Shown here in pieces: positions 34,335-42,285 of a DNA stretch of 64,000 nucleotides; within the stretch, counting starts at the first letter, position 1; every line of letters starts with the position of its first letter. A program made the translations under genes and the position numbers. Source of the stretch: Rhodobacteraceae bacterium M385. Lineage in GTDB: Bacteria > Pseudomonadota > Alphaproteobacteria > Rhodobacterales > Rhodobacteraceae. The DNA lies in the NCBI GenBank assembly GCA_025141835.1, contig CP081102.1, positions 1,922,001-1,986,000 of the forward strand. The letters run 5' to 3'. The notes beneath the pieces are model-generated. The model saw only the letters and a list, made by a program, of their open reading frames with translations. It did not search any database and was not told where the DNA came from.

Positions 34335-36143
34335 ATGCCGACGAATTGTTTCACGAAATGCGCCTTATCTATTGGGCTGAGCATCGGACTTAGCACTGCA
34401 AGCCTTGCTGACCCACAACATGGTGTAGCCATGTATGGCGAACCTGCGCTGGCGCCGGACTTCACGCATTTGCCCTATGCCAACCCCGATGCGCCCACGG
34501 GCGGGCGGATTGTGACCGGGGAAGTGGGCGGTTTTGACAGCCTGAACCCGCATATCCGTCAAGGCTCCACCCCCTGGCAGCTGCGATTCTTGACGTACGA
34601 ATCGCTTCTGGGGCGGTCCTGGGACGAACCGTTCACTCTGTACGGGCTCTTGGCCGAATCGGTGGACATTGCAGAGGACAACCTGTCGGTCGAATTTGTG
34701 ATCCGGGAAGAGGCGCGGTTCTCTGATGGGTCTCCGGTTACGGTTGAAGACGTAATCTGGTCGTTTGAGACCTTGGGCACCGAAGGCCATCCCCGCTATC
34801 TGGGCGCATGGAGCCGGGTGGAGGGGATCGAGGCGACCGGCGAACGCTCGGTTCGCATTACCTTGACCGAGCCTGACCGAGAGTTGGCGATGATCATGGG
34901 CCTGCGCCCGATCCTGCAAGCCGCCCAGTGGGAGGAGCACCCCTTCCTCGAAAGCGGCCTTGATGTCATCCCGATCGCCACGGCGCCCTATGTCGTTACT
35001 GATTTTGAGGCGGGACGCTTCGTTTCCCTGACCCGGAACCCTGATTACTGGGGCGCGGACATTCCCTTCCGGCGCGGCACCAATGTGATTGATGAGATCC
35101 GCATGGAGTTCTTCGCCGATGGCACCGCCATGACCGAGGCGTTCACCAGCGGTCTTGTGACGACCCAGCGCGAAACCTCGGCGCAGGCATGGGCCACGGA
35201 TTACGACTTCCCCCGGGTGCAATCGGGTGAGGTTCACCTCTCCGAGGTGGCGCATCAACGCCCTTCGGGCATGACAGGATTTGTGATGAACACACGGCGC
35301 CCGATCTTTTCGGACTGGCGCGTGCGCGAGGCGATGATCCAAGCGTTCAACTTTGAGTTCATTAACGAGACGGTCAATGGCGGGGTCGATCCCCGTATCA
35401 CGTCGCCTTTCGCGAACTCTCCCTTGGCCATGCACGAGGGGCCGGCAGAGGGCAGGGTGCTGGAAATCTTGCAGCCTTTCACAGAAGAGCTGCTTCCCGG
35501 AGCCATCGAAGGCTACACGCTGCCCGTATCTGACGGCACGGAACGCAACCGCGCGGGCATTCGTAACGCTATCGCCCTGATGGAAGAGGCCGGATACACC
35601 GTAGAGGAAGGCGTGATGACGGGCCCCAATGGCCCGGTGACGTTTGAGATCCTGCTCCAGACCGGCAGCTCCGAGAACGACGCGATCACCAACATCTACA
35701 CCGAAGCGCTGGATCGTCTGGGGATTGAGGTCACGGTAACCCGTGTAGACAGCGCCCAGTTCCGAGAACGGCGAGATGTCTATGATTACGACATGATCTA
35801 CTACCGGTGGGGTCTGTCGCTCAGCCCCGGAAACGAGCAGCGCAACTACTGGGGCTGCGACGCGGGTTTGGTCGATGGCGGCCGCAATCTTCACGGTGGT
35901 TGTAACCCGGCGATCGAGGCGATGATCGACGAGATGTTGAGCGCGTCCTCGCAAGAGAACTATCGTGCGGCCGTACGGGCCTTGGACCGGATCTTGATAT
36001 CGGACCGTTATGTAGTGCCGTTCCACCACAACCCGATCAGCCGCATCGCCTATAACGCGGAGCTGCACTTCCCGGATTACATTCCAATCTACGGTGATTG
36101 GATTGGTTGGCAGCCCGACGTTTGGTGGGTTGAGGCGGAATAG
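34335..36143 (+). CDS. Periplasmic peptide-binding protein, YejA-like (SBP family 5)
   Basis: This is the substrate-binding protein of a peptide ABC importer, 602 residues with a signal peptide (1-25, ending ASLA). The mature start HGVAMYGEPALAPDFTHLPY, then NPDAPTGG, and GGFDSLNPHI matches YejA, which binds oligopeptides and microcin C in enteric bacteria. The usual yejBEF permease and ATPase genes are absent here: a tandem hairpin array and an oppositely oriented gene follow. The ATG has GGAGG 11 bases upstream. A candidate small RNA is transcribed divergently from its leader region. Confidence 0.9.
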   Translation: MPTNCFTKCALSIGLSIGLSTASLADPQHGVAMYGEPALAPDFTHLPYANPDAPTGGRIVTGEVGGFDSLNPHIRQGSTPWQLRFLTYESLLGRSWDEPFTLYGLLAESVDIAEDNLSVEFVIREEARFSDGSPVTVEDVIWSFETLGTEGHPRYLGAWSRVEGIEATGERSVRITLTEPDRELAMIMGLRPILQAAQWEEHPFLESGLDVIPIATAPYVVTDFEAGRFVSLTRNPDYWGADIPFRRGTNVIDEIRMEFFADGTAMTEAFTSGLVTTQRETSAQAWATDYDFPRVQSGEVHLSEVAHQRPSGMTGFVMNTRRPIFSDWRVREAMIQAFNFEFINETVNGGVDPRITSPFANSPLAMHEGPAEGRVLEILQPFTEELLPGAIEGYTLPVSDGTERNRAGIRNAIALMEEAGYTVEEGVMTGPNGPVTFEILLQTGSSENDAITNIYTEALDRLGIEVTVTRVDSAQFRERRDVYDYDMIYYRWGLSLSPGNEQRNYWGCDAGLVDGGRNLHGGCNPAIEAMIDEMLSASSQENYRAAVRALDRILISDRYVVPFHHNPISRIAYNAELHFPDYIPIYGDWIGWQPDVWWVEAE

Positions 36144-36155
36144 GGGCTGAATGGA

Positions 36156-36283
36156 ACTGGGCGAGGGACGCCCTCAGACCGAGCTACCAAACTGGGGGGC
36201 CAGCCCCCCAGACCGAGCCTTGAAGTACTGGGGGGCCAGCCCCCCAGACCATGCTTAAAAATACTGGGGGGCCAGCCCCCCAG
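36156..36283 (+). repeat. Tandem 36-bp repeat array of GC hairpins
   Basis: Three copies of a perfect 20-bp hairpin unit (CTGGGGGG-CCAG-CCCCCCAG) start at 36192, 36228 and 36264, a strict 36-bp period. Linkers between them share CAGACC and then diverge. A degenerate fourth unit lies at about 36156-36179. The array lies 13 bases after yejA and may stop its transcription. The last unit abuts a dispersed AAGATGAAGG element. Confidence 0.85.
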
Positions 36284-36290
36284 ACCCCCG

Positions 36291-36316
36291 GCGATATTTT
36301 TGAAAAGATGAAGGAG
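36291..36316 (+). repeat. Dispersed intergenic element, 'TGAAAAGATGAAGG' type, copy 1
   Basis: The sequence GCGATATTTTTGAAAAGATG followed by AAGGAG matches the reverse complement of 55568-55593 exactly over 24 bp and that of 59149-59173. As in those copies, a GC-rich hairpin lies on its upstream side. Confidence 0.8.
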
Positions 36317-36352
36317 GGCGGTCCGAGAATGGGGCGCCCTTTTACTGTGGGG

Positions 36353-37048
36353 CTAGGGTTTAGGCGCAGGAGGTTGCGTGGGATCTTGGCCATTGGGATA
36401 AACGAGGCCCGCGGAGATGATCAGTTTCGCCGCATCCTCTACCGACATATCGAGGACGATGGTGTCCTTGACCGGGACGAACAGCAAGAAGCCCGAAGTC
36501 GGGTTAGGTGTCGTTGGCAGGAAGACAGAGACCATATCTTCAGGCGCGCGTTTGGCGATTTCCCCCTTGGCCGTGGTCGAGATGAAGGCGATCGCCCAGA
36601 TGCCTTTGCGCGGGTATTCCACGAGGCAAGCCTTGTCGAAATTCTGTTGGCCTTGCTGAAGGATCGTTTCGGCGATTTGCTTTAGGCCCGAGTAGATCGT
36701 ACGCACCATCGGGATGGACAGCACGAGGCTTTCAGCCCAACGGATCATCGAGCGTCCGATGAGCCCCTTGGCGATCCAGCCCACGATCATGGTGAAGATC
36801 AGGAACGTCACAACGCCGATGCCACGGATGTTCACTTGGATGCCGGTCCACTCGTTGATCAGCATCGCCGGATTGTAGCGGTCCGGGATGAAGGGCAGCA
36901 CCCAGCTGTCAATCCAGCCTGTCAGCGTCCAGATCAGCCATATCGTGATCCCAATGGGGGCAATCACGATTAATCCCGTCAGGAAGTTCGACCGCAGAGA
37001 GGCAAACAGCCCTCGCCGTGGGACATCTGGAGTAGGAGACAATTTCAT
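36353..37048 (-). CDS. DUF502 membrane protein
   Basis: The 231-residue protein matches the DUF502 family throughout: an N-terminal basic segment, a first helix (LTGLIVIAPIGITIWLIWTL) near residues 23-42, a second helix near 80-100 (IGVVTFLIFTMIVGWIAKGL), and the conserved cytoplasmic region PMVRTIYSGLKQIAETIL and LPTTPNPTSGFLLFVP. No biochemical function is established. The C-terminus is proline-rich. It is transcribed alone, convergent with yejA. Confidence 0.88.
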   Translation of the reverse strand: MKLSPTPDVPRRGLFASLRSNFLTGLIVIAPIGITIWLIWTLTGWIDSWVLPFIPDRYNPAMLINEWTGIQVNIRGIGVVTFLIFTMIVGWIAKGLIGRSMIRWAESLVLSIPMVRTIYSGLKQIAETILQQGQQNFDKACLVEYPRKGIWAIAFISTTAKGEIAKRAPEDMVSVFLPTTPNPTSGFLLFVPVKDTIVLDMSVEDAAKLIISAGLVYPNGQDPTQPPAPKP

Positions 37049-37116
37049 CGTCGGAGCGGCTCTCGAATGGGAGGGGTTTGGGTCTATCTAAGCGCCGGGG
37101 GCGGGGCCTACAAGGA

Positions 37117-38034
37117 TCAGGGTGTTTCGGCCATCATTTCGCGCGCGACCTCTGCGGCAAGGCGTGCGTTGTTGCGTACGAGGGCAATGTTAGAGGTCAG
37201 CGTCGCGCCGTCGGTCAGCTCAAACAGGCGTTGCAGCAGGAACGGGGTGACTTGTTTTCCGGAGATGCCTTTAGCGTCGGCCTCGGACTGCGCCTGAGCG
37301 ATGATTGGCGCCAGCGTGGCCGCAGGGATTTCGTCGGCCAAGGGGATCGGGTTCGTCACCAGTTGCCCGCCCGGCAGGCCAAGTCGGGTGCGCATCAGAT
37401 GGGATTGAGCGATTTGCGCCGCCGTATCTGCCCGCAGGGGCGCAGTCAGCCCGCTGTCCCGGCTCCAGAATGCGGGGAAGGCATCTTGGCCGTAGGCAAA
37501 CACCGGCACCCCAAGGGTTTCCAGCACCTCAAGTGTCTTTGGCAGGTCGAGGATGGCCTTGGGCCCTGCGGCGATGACGGAAACGGGGGTATGGGCCAAT
37601 TCGCGCAGGTCGGCGGATATATCAAAGGTGTCTTCCGCCCCCTTATGGACGCCGCCAATGCCCCCGGTGGCAAAGACTTTGATGTCAGCCATGGCGGCAC
37701 AGATCATCGTGGCGGCAACGGTCGTGGCACCGACGCCGCCCATGGCCAGGCAAGCGGCCAAGTCAGCGCGGCTGAGCTTCGAGACGTCTTGGGCCTGGGC
37801 CAGCACCTCTAACTCCGTTTCTGTCAGGCCGATCTGAATACGCCCGTCCATAATCGCGATCGTTGCAGGAACCGCTCCGGCGTCGCGGACTTCCGCCTCG
37901 ACCAGCCGCGCGGTGTCGAGGTTTTGCGGATAAGGCATGCCGTGGGTGATGATCGTGGATTCGAGCGCCACGATGGGGGTGCCGTTGGCACGGGCCTCGG
38001 CAACCTCAGGCGAGAAGGTGAGGGGGAGCGTCAT
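37117..38034 (-). CDS. psuG: Pseudouridine-5'-phosphate glycosidase
   Basis: This enzyme splits pseudouridine 5'-phosphate into uracil and ribose 5-phosphate. The 305 residues follow the family closely: ALESTIITHGMPYPQN near residues 23-38, a middle region VGATTVAATMICAA, and C-terminal NPIPLADEIP and GKQVTPFLLQRLFELT. It overlaps psuK by four bases (ATGA). psuK and psuG form a complete two-step route for pseudouridine salvage from RNA turnover. Confidence 0.93.
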   Translation of the reverse strand: MTLPLTFSPEVAEARANGTPIVALESTIITHGMPYPQNLDTARLVEAEVRDAGAVPATIAIMDGRIQIGLTETELEVLAQAQDVSKLSRADLAACLAMGGVGATTVAATMICAAMADIKVFATGGIGGVHKGAEDTFDISADLRELAHTPVSVIAAGPKAILDLPKTLEVLETLGVPVFAYGQDAFPAFWSRDSGLTAPLRADTAAQIAQSHLMRTRLGLPGGQLVTNPIPLADEIPAATLAPIIAQAQSEADAKGISGKQVTPFLLQRLFELTDGATLTSNIALVRNNARLAAEVAREMMAETP

Positions 38035-38921
38035 GGGGTGTCTCCTGAGACGTAGGTGGCCGCTGCATTCACCGCAGCTTCCAATGAGGTCTCGCGGGAT
38101 CTTCCCGCGACTTCGGCAGCAATATGGGCCGCCATGAACGTATCGCCCGCGCCGGTTATCCGCCGCGCTTCCACAGCGGGCGGTACGGCGGACAAGCTGT
38201 GATCAGCGCAAGCGTCCACGGCCATTTGCGCGCCCTCGGTAACAAGCACCCTGCGGGCGCCCGCGGCAATCAAGGCCTCGGCAGCGGCGGCGGCGTTGGC
38301 GGGGTGGCTTCCCGTCAACAGACCCGCTTCCTCTCGGTTTACATAGATCGTGGCACGGGGATGCGACAGCAATGGGCGCAGGCGCAATGCCTTGCCAGGC
38401 GAGGCAGGCGCAATCCGCAAATCCGCCTTCGCAAACAGCGGGCTAACCGCGATGTCTTGCAAAAGCGCCTCCGTCAGATTGCCATCCAAGGCAACAGGCC
38501 CATCCCAAGGCGCAGCCTCGGACCCCAAGGTGCCGTCGGCCAGAGGCGCCAGAATGCGGGCACCCGCGTGCTCCAGCGAATGGGCATGGGCAATCGCCGC
38601 AATCAACTGGCCTTGCGCTTCAATTGCCATATAGCGATCGGTCGTCAGGGTGGCATCCACTAACATTGGCCCCACATCGAGCCCCATCTCGGCCACCGCT
38701 GCGCGCAATTCGCGCCCCTCGGTGTCCTCTCCCACGACCGACAACAAAGCCGCCCGCAGCCCGAACCCCGAAAGCGTCATGGCAATGTTCAACGCCACGC
38801 CCCCCGGCACCCGGCTAATCCGCCCCGGCTTGTCATTGCCAAGCACCATGGTGTCGTCCGTGCGGCCAATGATGTCCCACAAAACCGCGCCGATGCACAA
38901 AATGTCTGGTCTCTGTTCCAT
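38031..38921 (-). CDS. psuK: PfkB-family kinase, probable pseudouridine kinase
   Basis: This sugar/nucleoside kinase of the PfkB family (296 residues) shows the N-terminal GG motif (RVPGGVALNIAMTL) and the C-terminal ATP/catalytic motif GAGDTF with the base D260. Coupling to psuG by a four-base overlap indicates that the substrate is pseudouridine. I chose the ATG at 38921, which has AGAGGAG directly upstream; an in-frame start lies at 38942. A dispersed intergenic element is 37 bases upstream. Confidence 0.88.
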   Translation of the reverse strand: MEQRPDILCIGAVLWDIIGRTDDTMVLGNDKPGRISRVPGGVALNIAMTLSGFGLRAALLSVVGEDTEGRELRAAVAEMGLDVGPMLVDATLTTDRYMAIEAQGQLIAAIAHAHSLEHAGARILAPLADGTLGSEAAPWDGPVALDGNLTEALLQDIAVSPLFAKADLRIAPASPGKALRLRPLLSHPRATIYVNREEAGLLTGSHPANAAAAAEALIAAGARRVLVTEGAQMAVDACADHSLSAVPPAVEARRITGAGDTFMAAHIAAEVAGRSRETSLEAAVNAAATYVSGDTP

Positions 38922-38958
38922 CCTCTCCTCTTGCCCTGACATCCGCCGCCCCGCAAGA

Positions 38959-38996
38959 CGCTCCCTCCTTCATCTTGGCAAATACAACTCAATCCC
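38959..38996 (-). repeat. Dispersed intergenic element, 'GCCAAGATGAAGGAGGGAG' type, copy 2
   Basis: These 38 bp are identical to 12569-12606. The element lies in front of psuK, oriented towards it, between psuK and the divergent rpsB promoter. Confidence 0.8.
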
Positions 38997-39029
38997 CACC
39001 TCTCCGCGCAGCTGACGCTCAATCATAGG

Positions 39030-39058
39030 TTGCAACCTCTCCCCAAACCCCCTAATGG
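39030..39058 (+). promoter_or_regulatory. Candidate rpsB promoter
   Basis: TTGCAA (39030-39035) and TAATGG (39053-39058) are separated by 17 bases. A start near 39065 would leave a leader of about 109 bases before the rpsB ATG. Confidence 0.35.
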
Positions 39059-39173
39059 ACCCTCACTTCTCAGGCGAAGGCGGGCCCCGTGGCAAATTCC
39101 ATGGATCAGTCCACCGGTTGAAACAGCAGTTTCTAATCCTTCGCCCTACGCGCAAACCGGAAAGGAATATGGC

Positions 39174-39965
39174 ATGGCGCTTCCTGATTTCACCATGCGT
39201 CAGCTTCTTGAAGCTGGCGTTCACTTCGGCCACCAGACGCAACGCTGGAACCCCCGTATGGGCGAGTTCATCTACGGCGACCGTAATGGCATCCACATCC
39301 TCGACCTGACCCAAACCCACCCCATGCTGGAGCAAGCGCTTCAGGTTGTGCGTGAGACAGTCGCCAAAGGCGGCCGGATCCTCTTCGTGGGCACCAAGCG
39401 TCAGGCGCAAAAGCCTGTGGCCGACGCCGCAGAGCGTTGTGCGCAATACTACATGAACCACCGTTGGTTGGGTGGCACGCTCACCAACTGGAAAACCGTT
39501 TCCAACTCCATCGCTCGCTTGAAAGAGATCGACGAGAAGACAGCCGACGGCTCTCTCGAAGGTCTGACCAAGAAAGAGCGTCTGGGCATGGAGCGTGACC
39601 AGATCAAACTGCAAGCCTCCCTCGGTGGCATCCGCGAAATGGGCGGCCTTCCTGACCTGATCTTCGTGATCGACGTCAACAAAGAAGACCTCGCCATCGC
39701 CGAAGCCAAGAAACTGGGCATTCCAGTTGTGGCTGTGGTTGATACCAACTGCTCGCCCGATGGTGTTGATTACATCATCCCCGGCAACGACGACGCGGCC
39801 CGTGCAATTGCACTCTACTGCGATCTGATTTCCCGCGCGGCGCTGGACGGTATGACCACGCAGCTGGAAACAGCTGGTGTTGACCTTGGTGGCCTCGAAG
39901 AAGGCTCCGTTGAGGAAGCCATCGCCGAGCCAGCAGCTGAAGAAGCCCCTGCCGCCGAGGCATAA
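39174..39965 (+). CDS. rpsB: 30S ribosomal protein S2
   Basis: The 263-residue protein is full length. It starts MALPDFTMRQLLEAGVHFGH, contains the family signature WLGGTLTNWKT, and has PDLIFVIDVNKEDLAI and PVVAVVDTNCSPDGVDY. The C-terminus is an acidic alanine-rich tail (EEAIAEPAAEEAPAAEA). The frame is open upstream to 39030, but the ATG at 39174 with AAAGGAA before it is clear. rpsB and tsf form the usual pair, separated by a GC hairpin. Confidence 0.97.
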   Translation: MALPDFTMRQLLEAGVHFGHQTQRWNPRMGEFIYGDRNGIHILDLTQTHPMLEQALQVVRETVAKGGRILFVGTKRQAQKPVADAAERCAQYYMNHRWLGGTLTNWKTVSNSIARLKEIDEKTADGSLEGLTKKERLGMERDQIKLQASLGGIREMGGLPDLIFVIDVNKEDLAIAEAKKLGIPVVAVVDTNCSPDGVDYIIPGNDDAARAIALYCDLISRAALDGMTTQLETAGVDLGGLEEGSVEEAIAEPAAEEAPAAEA

Positions 39966-39992
39966 GCCCTTAGCGTTGCAGAACTGATACAA

Positions 39993-40013
39993 GGGCCCGG
40001 TATTGCCGGGCCC
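39993..40013 (+). other. Hairpin between rpsB and tsf
   Basis: GGGCCCGG (39993-40000), loop TATTG and CCGGGCCC (40006-40013) form a perfect 8-bp stem with no T-run. A role in partial attenuation or differential mRNA stability between rpsB and tsf is an inference. Confidence 0.5.
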
Positions 40014-40043
40014 GACACCATTTTCATTCAGGAGATCCATGAC

Positions 40044-40919
40044 ATGGCAATCACTGCAAGCATGGTAAAAGAGCTGCGCGACACAACTGGCGCCGGCATG
40101 ATGGACGCCAAGAAGGCGCTGACCGAAACCGCAGGCGACATGGAAGCGGCCGTTGACTGGCTGCGCACCAAGGGCCTTGCGAAAGCGGCCAAGAAATCCG
40201 GCCGTACGGCGGCTGAAGGCCTCGTGGCTGTTGCCGTTGAAGGCAACAAAGGCGTTGCGGTTGAAGTGAACTCTGAAACCGACTTCGTGGGCAAGAACGC
40301 CGACTTCCAACAGATGGTTGCGGGCATTGCCGACGTCGCCAAAGGCGTGAACAATGTGGACGAGCTGAAAGCGGCTGACATGGGCGGCAAGTCCGTCGAG
40401 CAGACCGTGACTGACGCGGTTGCCGTGATCGGTGAAAACATGTCCGTGCGCCGCATGGCTGCGCTGGAAGGCGACGTTGTCGTTTCCTACGTGCACAATG
40501 CCGCCGCAGAGGGCATGGGCAAAATCGGCGTTCTGGTTGCCACCAAAGGCGGCGACGAAGCCTTCGCCAAGCAGGTCGCCATGCACGTGGCCGCCGTGAA
40601 CCCCGCCGCTCTGGACGAGGGTGCCGTGGACGCGGACATGCTGGAGAAGGAAAAGCAGGTTCAGATCGACATCGCCCGCGAATCCGGCAAGCCCGAGCAG
40701 GTCATCGAAAAGATGATCGTGGGTCGTATGAAGAAGTACCTCTCGGAAATCACGCTCGTGAACCAGGCCTTCGTTGTGAACCCTGACCTCACCGTTGGCG
40801 ACGCCGCCAAAGAGGCCGGCGCCGAGATCACCGGTTTCGTTCGCCTCGAAGTGGGTGAAGGCATCGAGAAGAAGGTCGAGAACTTCGCAGAAGAAGTGGC
40901 CAAAACCGCCAAAGGTTAA
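40044..40919 (+). CDS. tsf: Translation elongation factor Ts
   Basis: This guanine-nucleotide exchange factor recycles EF-Tu. The 291 residues start with the UBA-like domain (ITASMVKELRDTTGAGMMDA, then KKAL) and contain the conserved EVNSETDFVGKN that contacts EF-Tu. The length is typical of Alphaproteobacteria. AGGAG precedes the ATG. It ends in an intrinsic terminator. Confidence 0.97.
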   Translation: MAITASMVKELRDTTGAGMMDAKKALTETAGDMEAAVDWLRTKGLAKAAKKSGRTAAEGLVAVAVEGNKGVAVEVNSETDFVGKNADFQQMVAGIADVAKGVNNVDELKAADMGGKSVEQTVTDAVAVIGENMSVRRMAALEGDVVVSYVHNAAAEGMGKIGVLVATKGGDEAFAKQVAMHVAAVNPAALDEGAVDADMLEKEKQVQIDIARESGKPEQVIEKMIVGRMKKYLSEITLVNQAFVVNPDLTVGDAAKEAGAEITGFVRLEVGEGIEKKVENFAEEVAKTAKG

Positions 40920-40925
40920 GCGTCC

Positions 40926-40941
40926 CCGGGCAAATGCCCGG
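40926..40941 (+). other. Small hairpin after tsf
   Basis: CCGGGC, loop AAAT and GCCCGG form a perfect 6-bp stem just before the main terminator at 40959-40989. Confidence 0.4.
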
Positions 40942-40958
40942 TCTACGCGTCATACGAA

Positions 40959-40989
40959 GGGGCAGGGGAGCAATTCTCTGCCCCTTTTT
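40959..40989 (+). terminator. Intrinsic terminator of rpsB-tsf
   Basis: GGGGCA (40959-40964) pairs with TGCCCC (40979-40984) and is followed by TTTTTG. It lies 40 bases after the tsf stop codon. Confidence 0.8.
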
Positions 40990-41010
40990 GTTGCGCTGAT
41001 GCTTGCCGCG

Positions 41011-41349
41011 TCAGGGGCAGGCAAAAGGCACGAAGGTGCTGGCCATGCCTTCGTTCATTGTCATAACAGTCAGCAAATTCGCCAATTCAAATTCCACATC
41101 ATTTGTGGGGCATACGGGAATATCCGCCAGGCAGCCCGAGGCCACGAACCGGTCGTTGTCGGCAATAAAGTTTGCGCTGATCTGCTCTGCCCCGACACTG
41201 TTAACCGCCCATTCCCACGCGCTTTGATAGAGCACACACTTCTGTTCGACCCATGTCAGCCCCTGTAGGTCCGCTGTTTGAGCATGAGCCGGAAGCAGGG
41301 GCACGCACAATGCCGCGACACATACGAAGGCCAGTGTAGGGCTGGTCAT
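41011..41349 (-). CDS. Small secreted protein coupled to the beta-lactamase gene
   Basis: I do not recognise this 112-residue protein. A signal peptide covers residues 1-23 (hydrophobic core, AHA before the cut). The mature part has four cysteines (C38, C73, C80, C111), which suggests two disulphides in the periplasm. Its ATG overlaps the stop of the class D beta-lactamase by four bases, so both are translated together and exported. A role in protecting or assisting the enzyme, or an unrelated envelope role, is possible; no domain decides it. Confidence 0.7.
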   Translation of the reverse strand: MTSPTLAFVCVAALCVPLLPAHAQTADLQGLTWVEQKCVLYQSAWEWAVNSVGAEQISANFIADNDRFVASGCLADIPVCPTNDVEFELANLLTVMTMNEGMASTFVPFACP

Positions 41350-42158
41350 TGCAGCGCCCCGTTTGCGAGGGACTCAAACCCGTCTAGGAATGCTTCGCGC
41401 GCCCGAACACCGGGCGAGGTCTGGTGGCGGGTCTCATCTTGGGTCAGGTGGGCGAAAACCAATGTGCTGTCGCCATTGGTGGCCCACCCCACGTACCAGC
41501 CCCAGCCCTGGGCATAGTCAAACGCACCGGATTCCATTCGCGGATAAGCTGAACCCGTCTTGCCATAGATCCGCCAACCGCCGGGTGTGTCGGTATAATC
41601 CATAATCTCAATTGTTTGCGCGACGGCTTCGCCTGAGATCGGCAAGTCATTTTGGATCATTCGCGATAAGAACGCGACCTGTTCGCGTGGAGAGATCAGC
41701 AAAGAGGAGGTCATCCAAGCCCGTTCCAACGCATTGTTCTGGCCAAAGTCCCCGCTGAAATCCGCGTTTCCATAGCCCATGCCTTGGGCCAGCTCTGTCA
41801 TCCGGTCCAGCCCTAGAAGCGGCGTGATTTGCCGGGAAAACCAAACGACGGAGTAGGTCATCCAGCGGTCCGGGTCGGTGGCCTGCCGCCAGTTTTCGCC
41901 GCCCCAATCGGGATAGGTGCTCTGGTAGGGCAGGGTTGGGGTGTGGGCATCCAGTAGAACACCATCGTGAAACGCCATTAGCGACAGGGCTACCTTGAAG
42001 GTAGAGGCGGGCGTGACCCGGCGGTCGCAATCGCCGACCTCGTAAATCGTGTCCTGCGCTGAAGGGGAAGCGATCAGGGTGCAGATCGTCTCGGCTTGGG
42101 CGGCGCTAACGGAGAGACACAGGCCTGCGAGGGCGCCAGCGATCAGGTGCTTGGGCAT
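41346..42158 (-). CDS. Class D beta-lactamase (OXA-like)
   Basis: This periplasmic serine hydrolase has 270 residues and a signal peptide (1-22). All class D motifs are visible: S52-TF-K55 (the nucleophile and carbamylated lysine), S103-VV (YSVVWFSRQ), YGN at 129-131, and K200-TG (YGKTGSAYP). It is therefore likely a functional penicilloyl-serine enzyme. Chromosomal position, base composition like its surroundings, and lack of mobile elements suggest an intrinsic gene. It is coupled to the small secreted protein that follows. The antibiotic spectrum cannot be predicted from sequence alone. Confidence 0.9.
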   Translation of the reverse strand: MPKHLIAGALAGLCLSVSAAQAETICTLIASPSAQDTIYEVGDCDRRVTPASTFKVALSLMAFHDGVLLDAHTPTLPYQSTYPDWGGENWRQATDPDRWMTYSVVWFSRQITPLLGLDRMTELAQGMGYGNADFSGDFGQNNALERAWMTSSLLISPREQVAFLSRMIQNDLPISGEAVAQTIEIMDYTDTPGGWRIYGKTGSAYPRMESGAFDYAQGWGWYVGWATNGDSTLVFAHLTQDETRHQTSPGVRAREAFLDGFESLANGALQ

Positions 42159-42247
42159 CGTGGGGCTCCGAATGGGGTGGACTTGAGGGTCTTCATAACC
42201 GTGGGCTCAGGACAAGAGAAGGGCACCTGAGATATAGGAAAGGCCAC

Positions 42248-42285
42248 AAAAAAAACGGCACTGCCCGGGACAGGGGCAGCGCCGT
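42248..42285 (-). terminator. Strong intrinsic terminator of an unassigned transcript
   Basis: On the minus strand ACGGC-G-CTGCCC and GGGCAG-T-GCCGT form an 11-bp stem with one mismatch around a 7-base loop, then a run of eight Ts begins. It lies about 340 bases beyond the luxR stop codon, with no gene between. Confidence 0.8.

Noticed and set aside
34208..34465. An 85-codon minus-strand frame as the gene ended by the terminator at 34144
   Set aside because: It overlaps the yejA start in antisense, ends before the terminator hairpin, and has a poly-Ser low-complexity translation. A promoter lies inside it, which fits a short RNA better.
34365..36068. A 567-codon open frame on the minus strand opposite the yejA-type gene
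   Set aside because: It is fully antisense to a well-recognised binding protein, has low-complexity charged translation without domains, and arises from the codon pattern of a GC-rich gene.
36192..36283. CRISPR array, because of the regular 36-bp spacing
   Set aside because: The identical part is a 20-bp hairpin and the 16-bp linkers are related to each other, so there are no unique spacers. No cas genes are present.
39063..40586. A 507-codon minus-strand open frame across rpsB and tsf
   Set aside because: It spans two highly conserved genes and their intergenic hairpin in antisense. The translation is rich in His, Gly and Val, without any recognisable domain.
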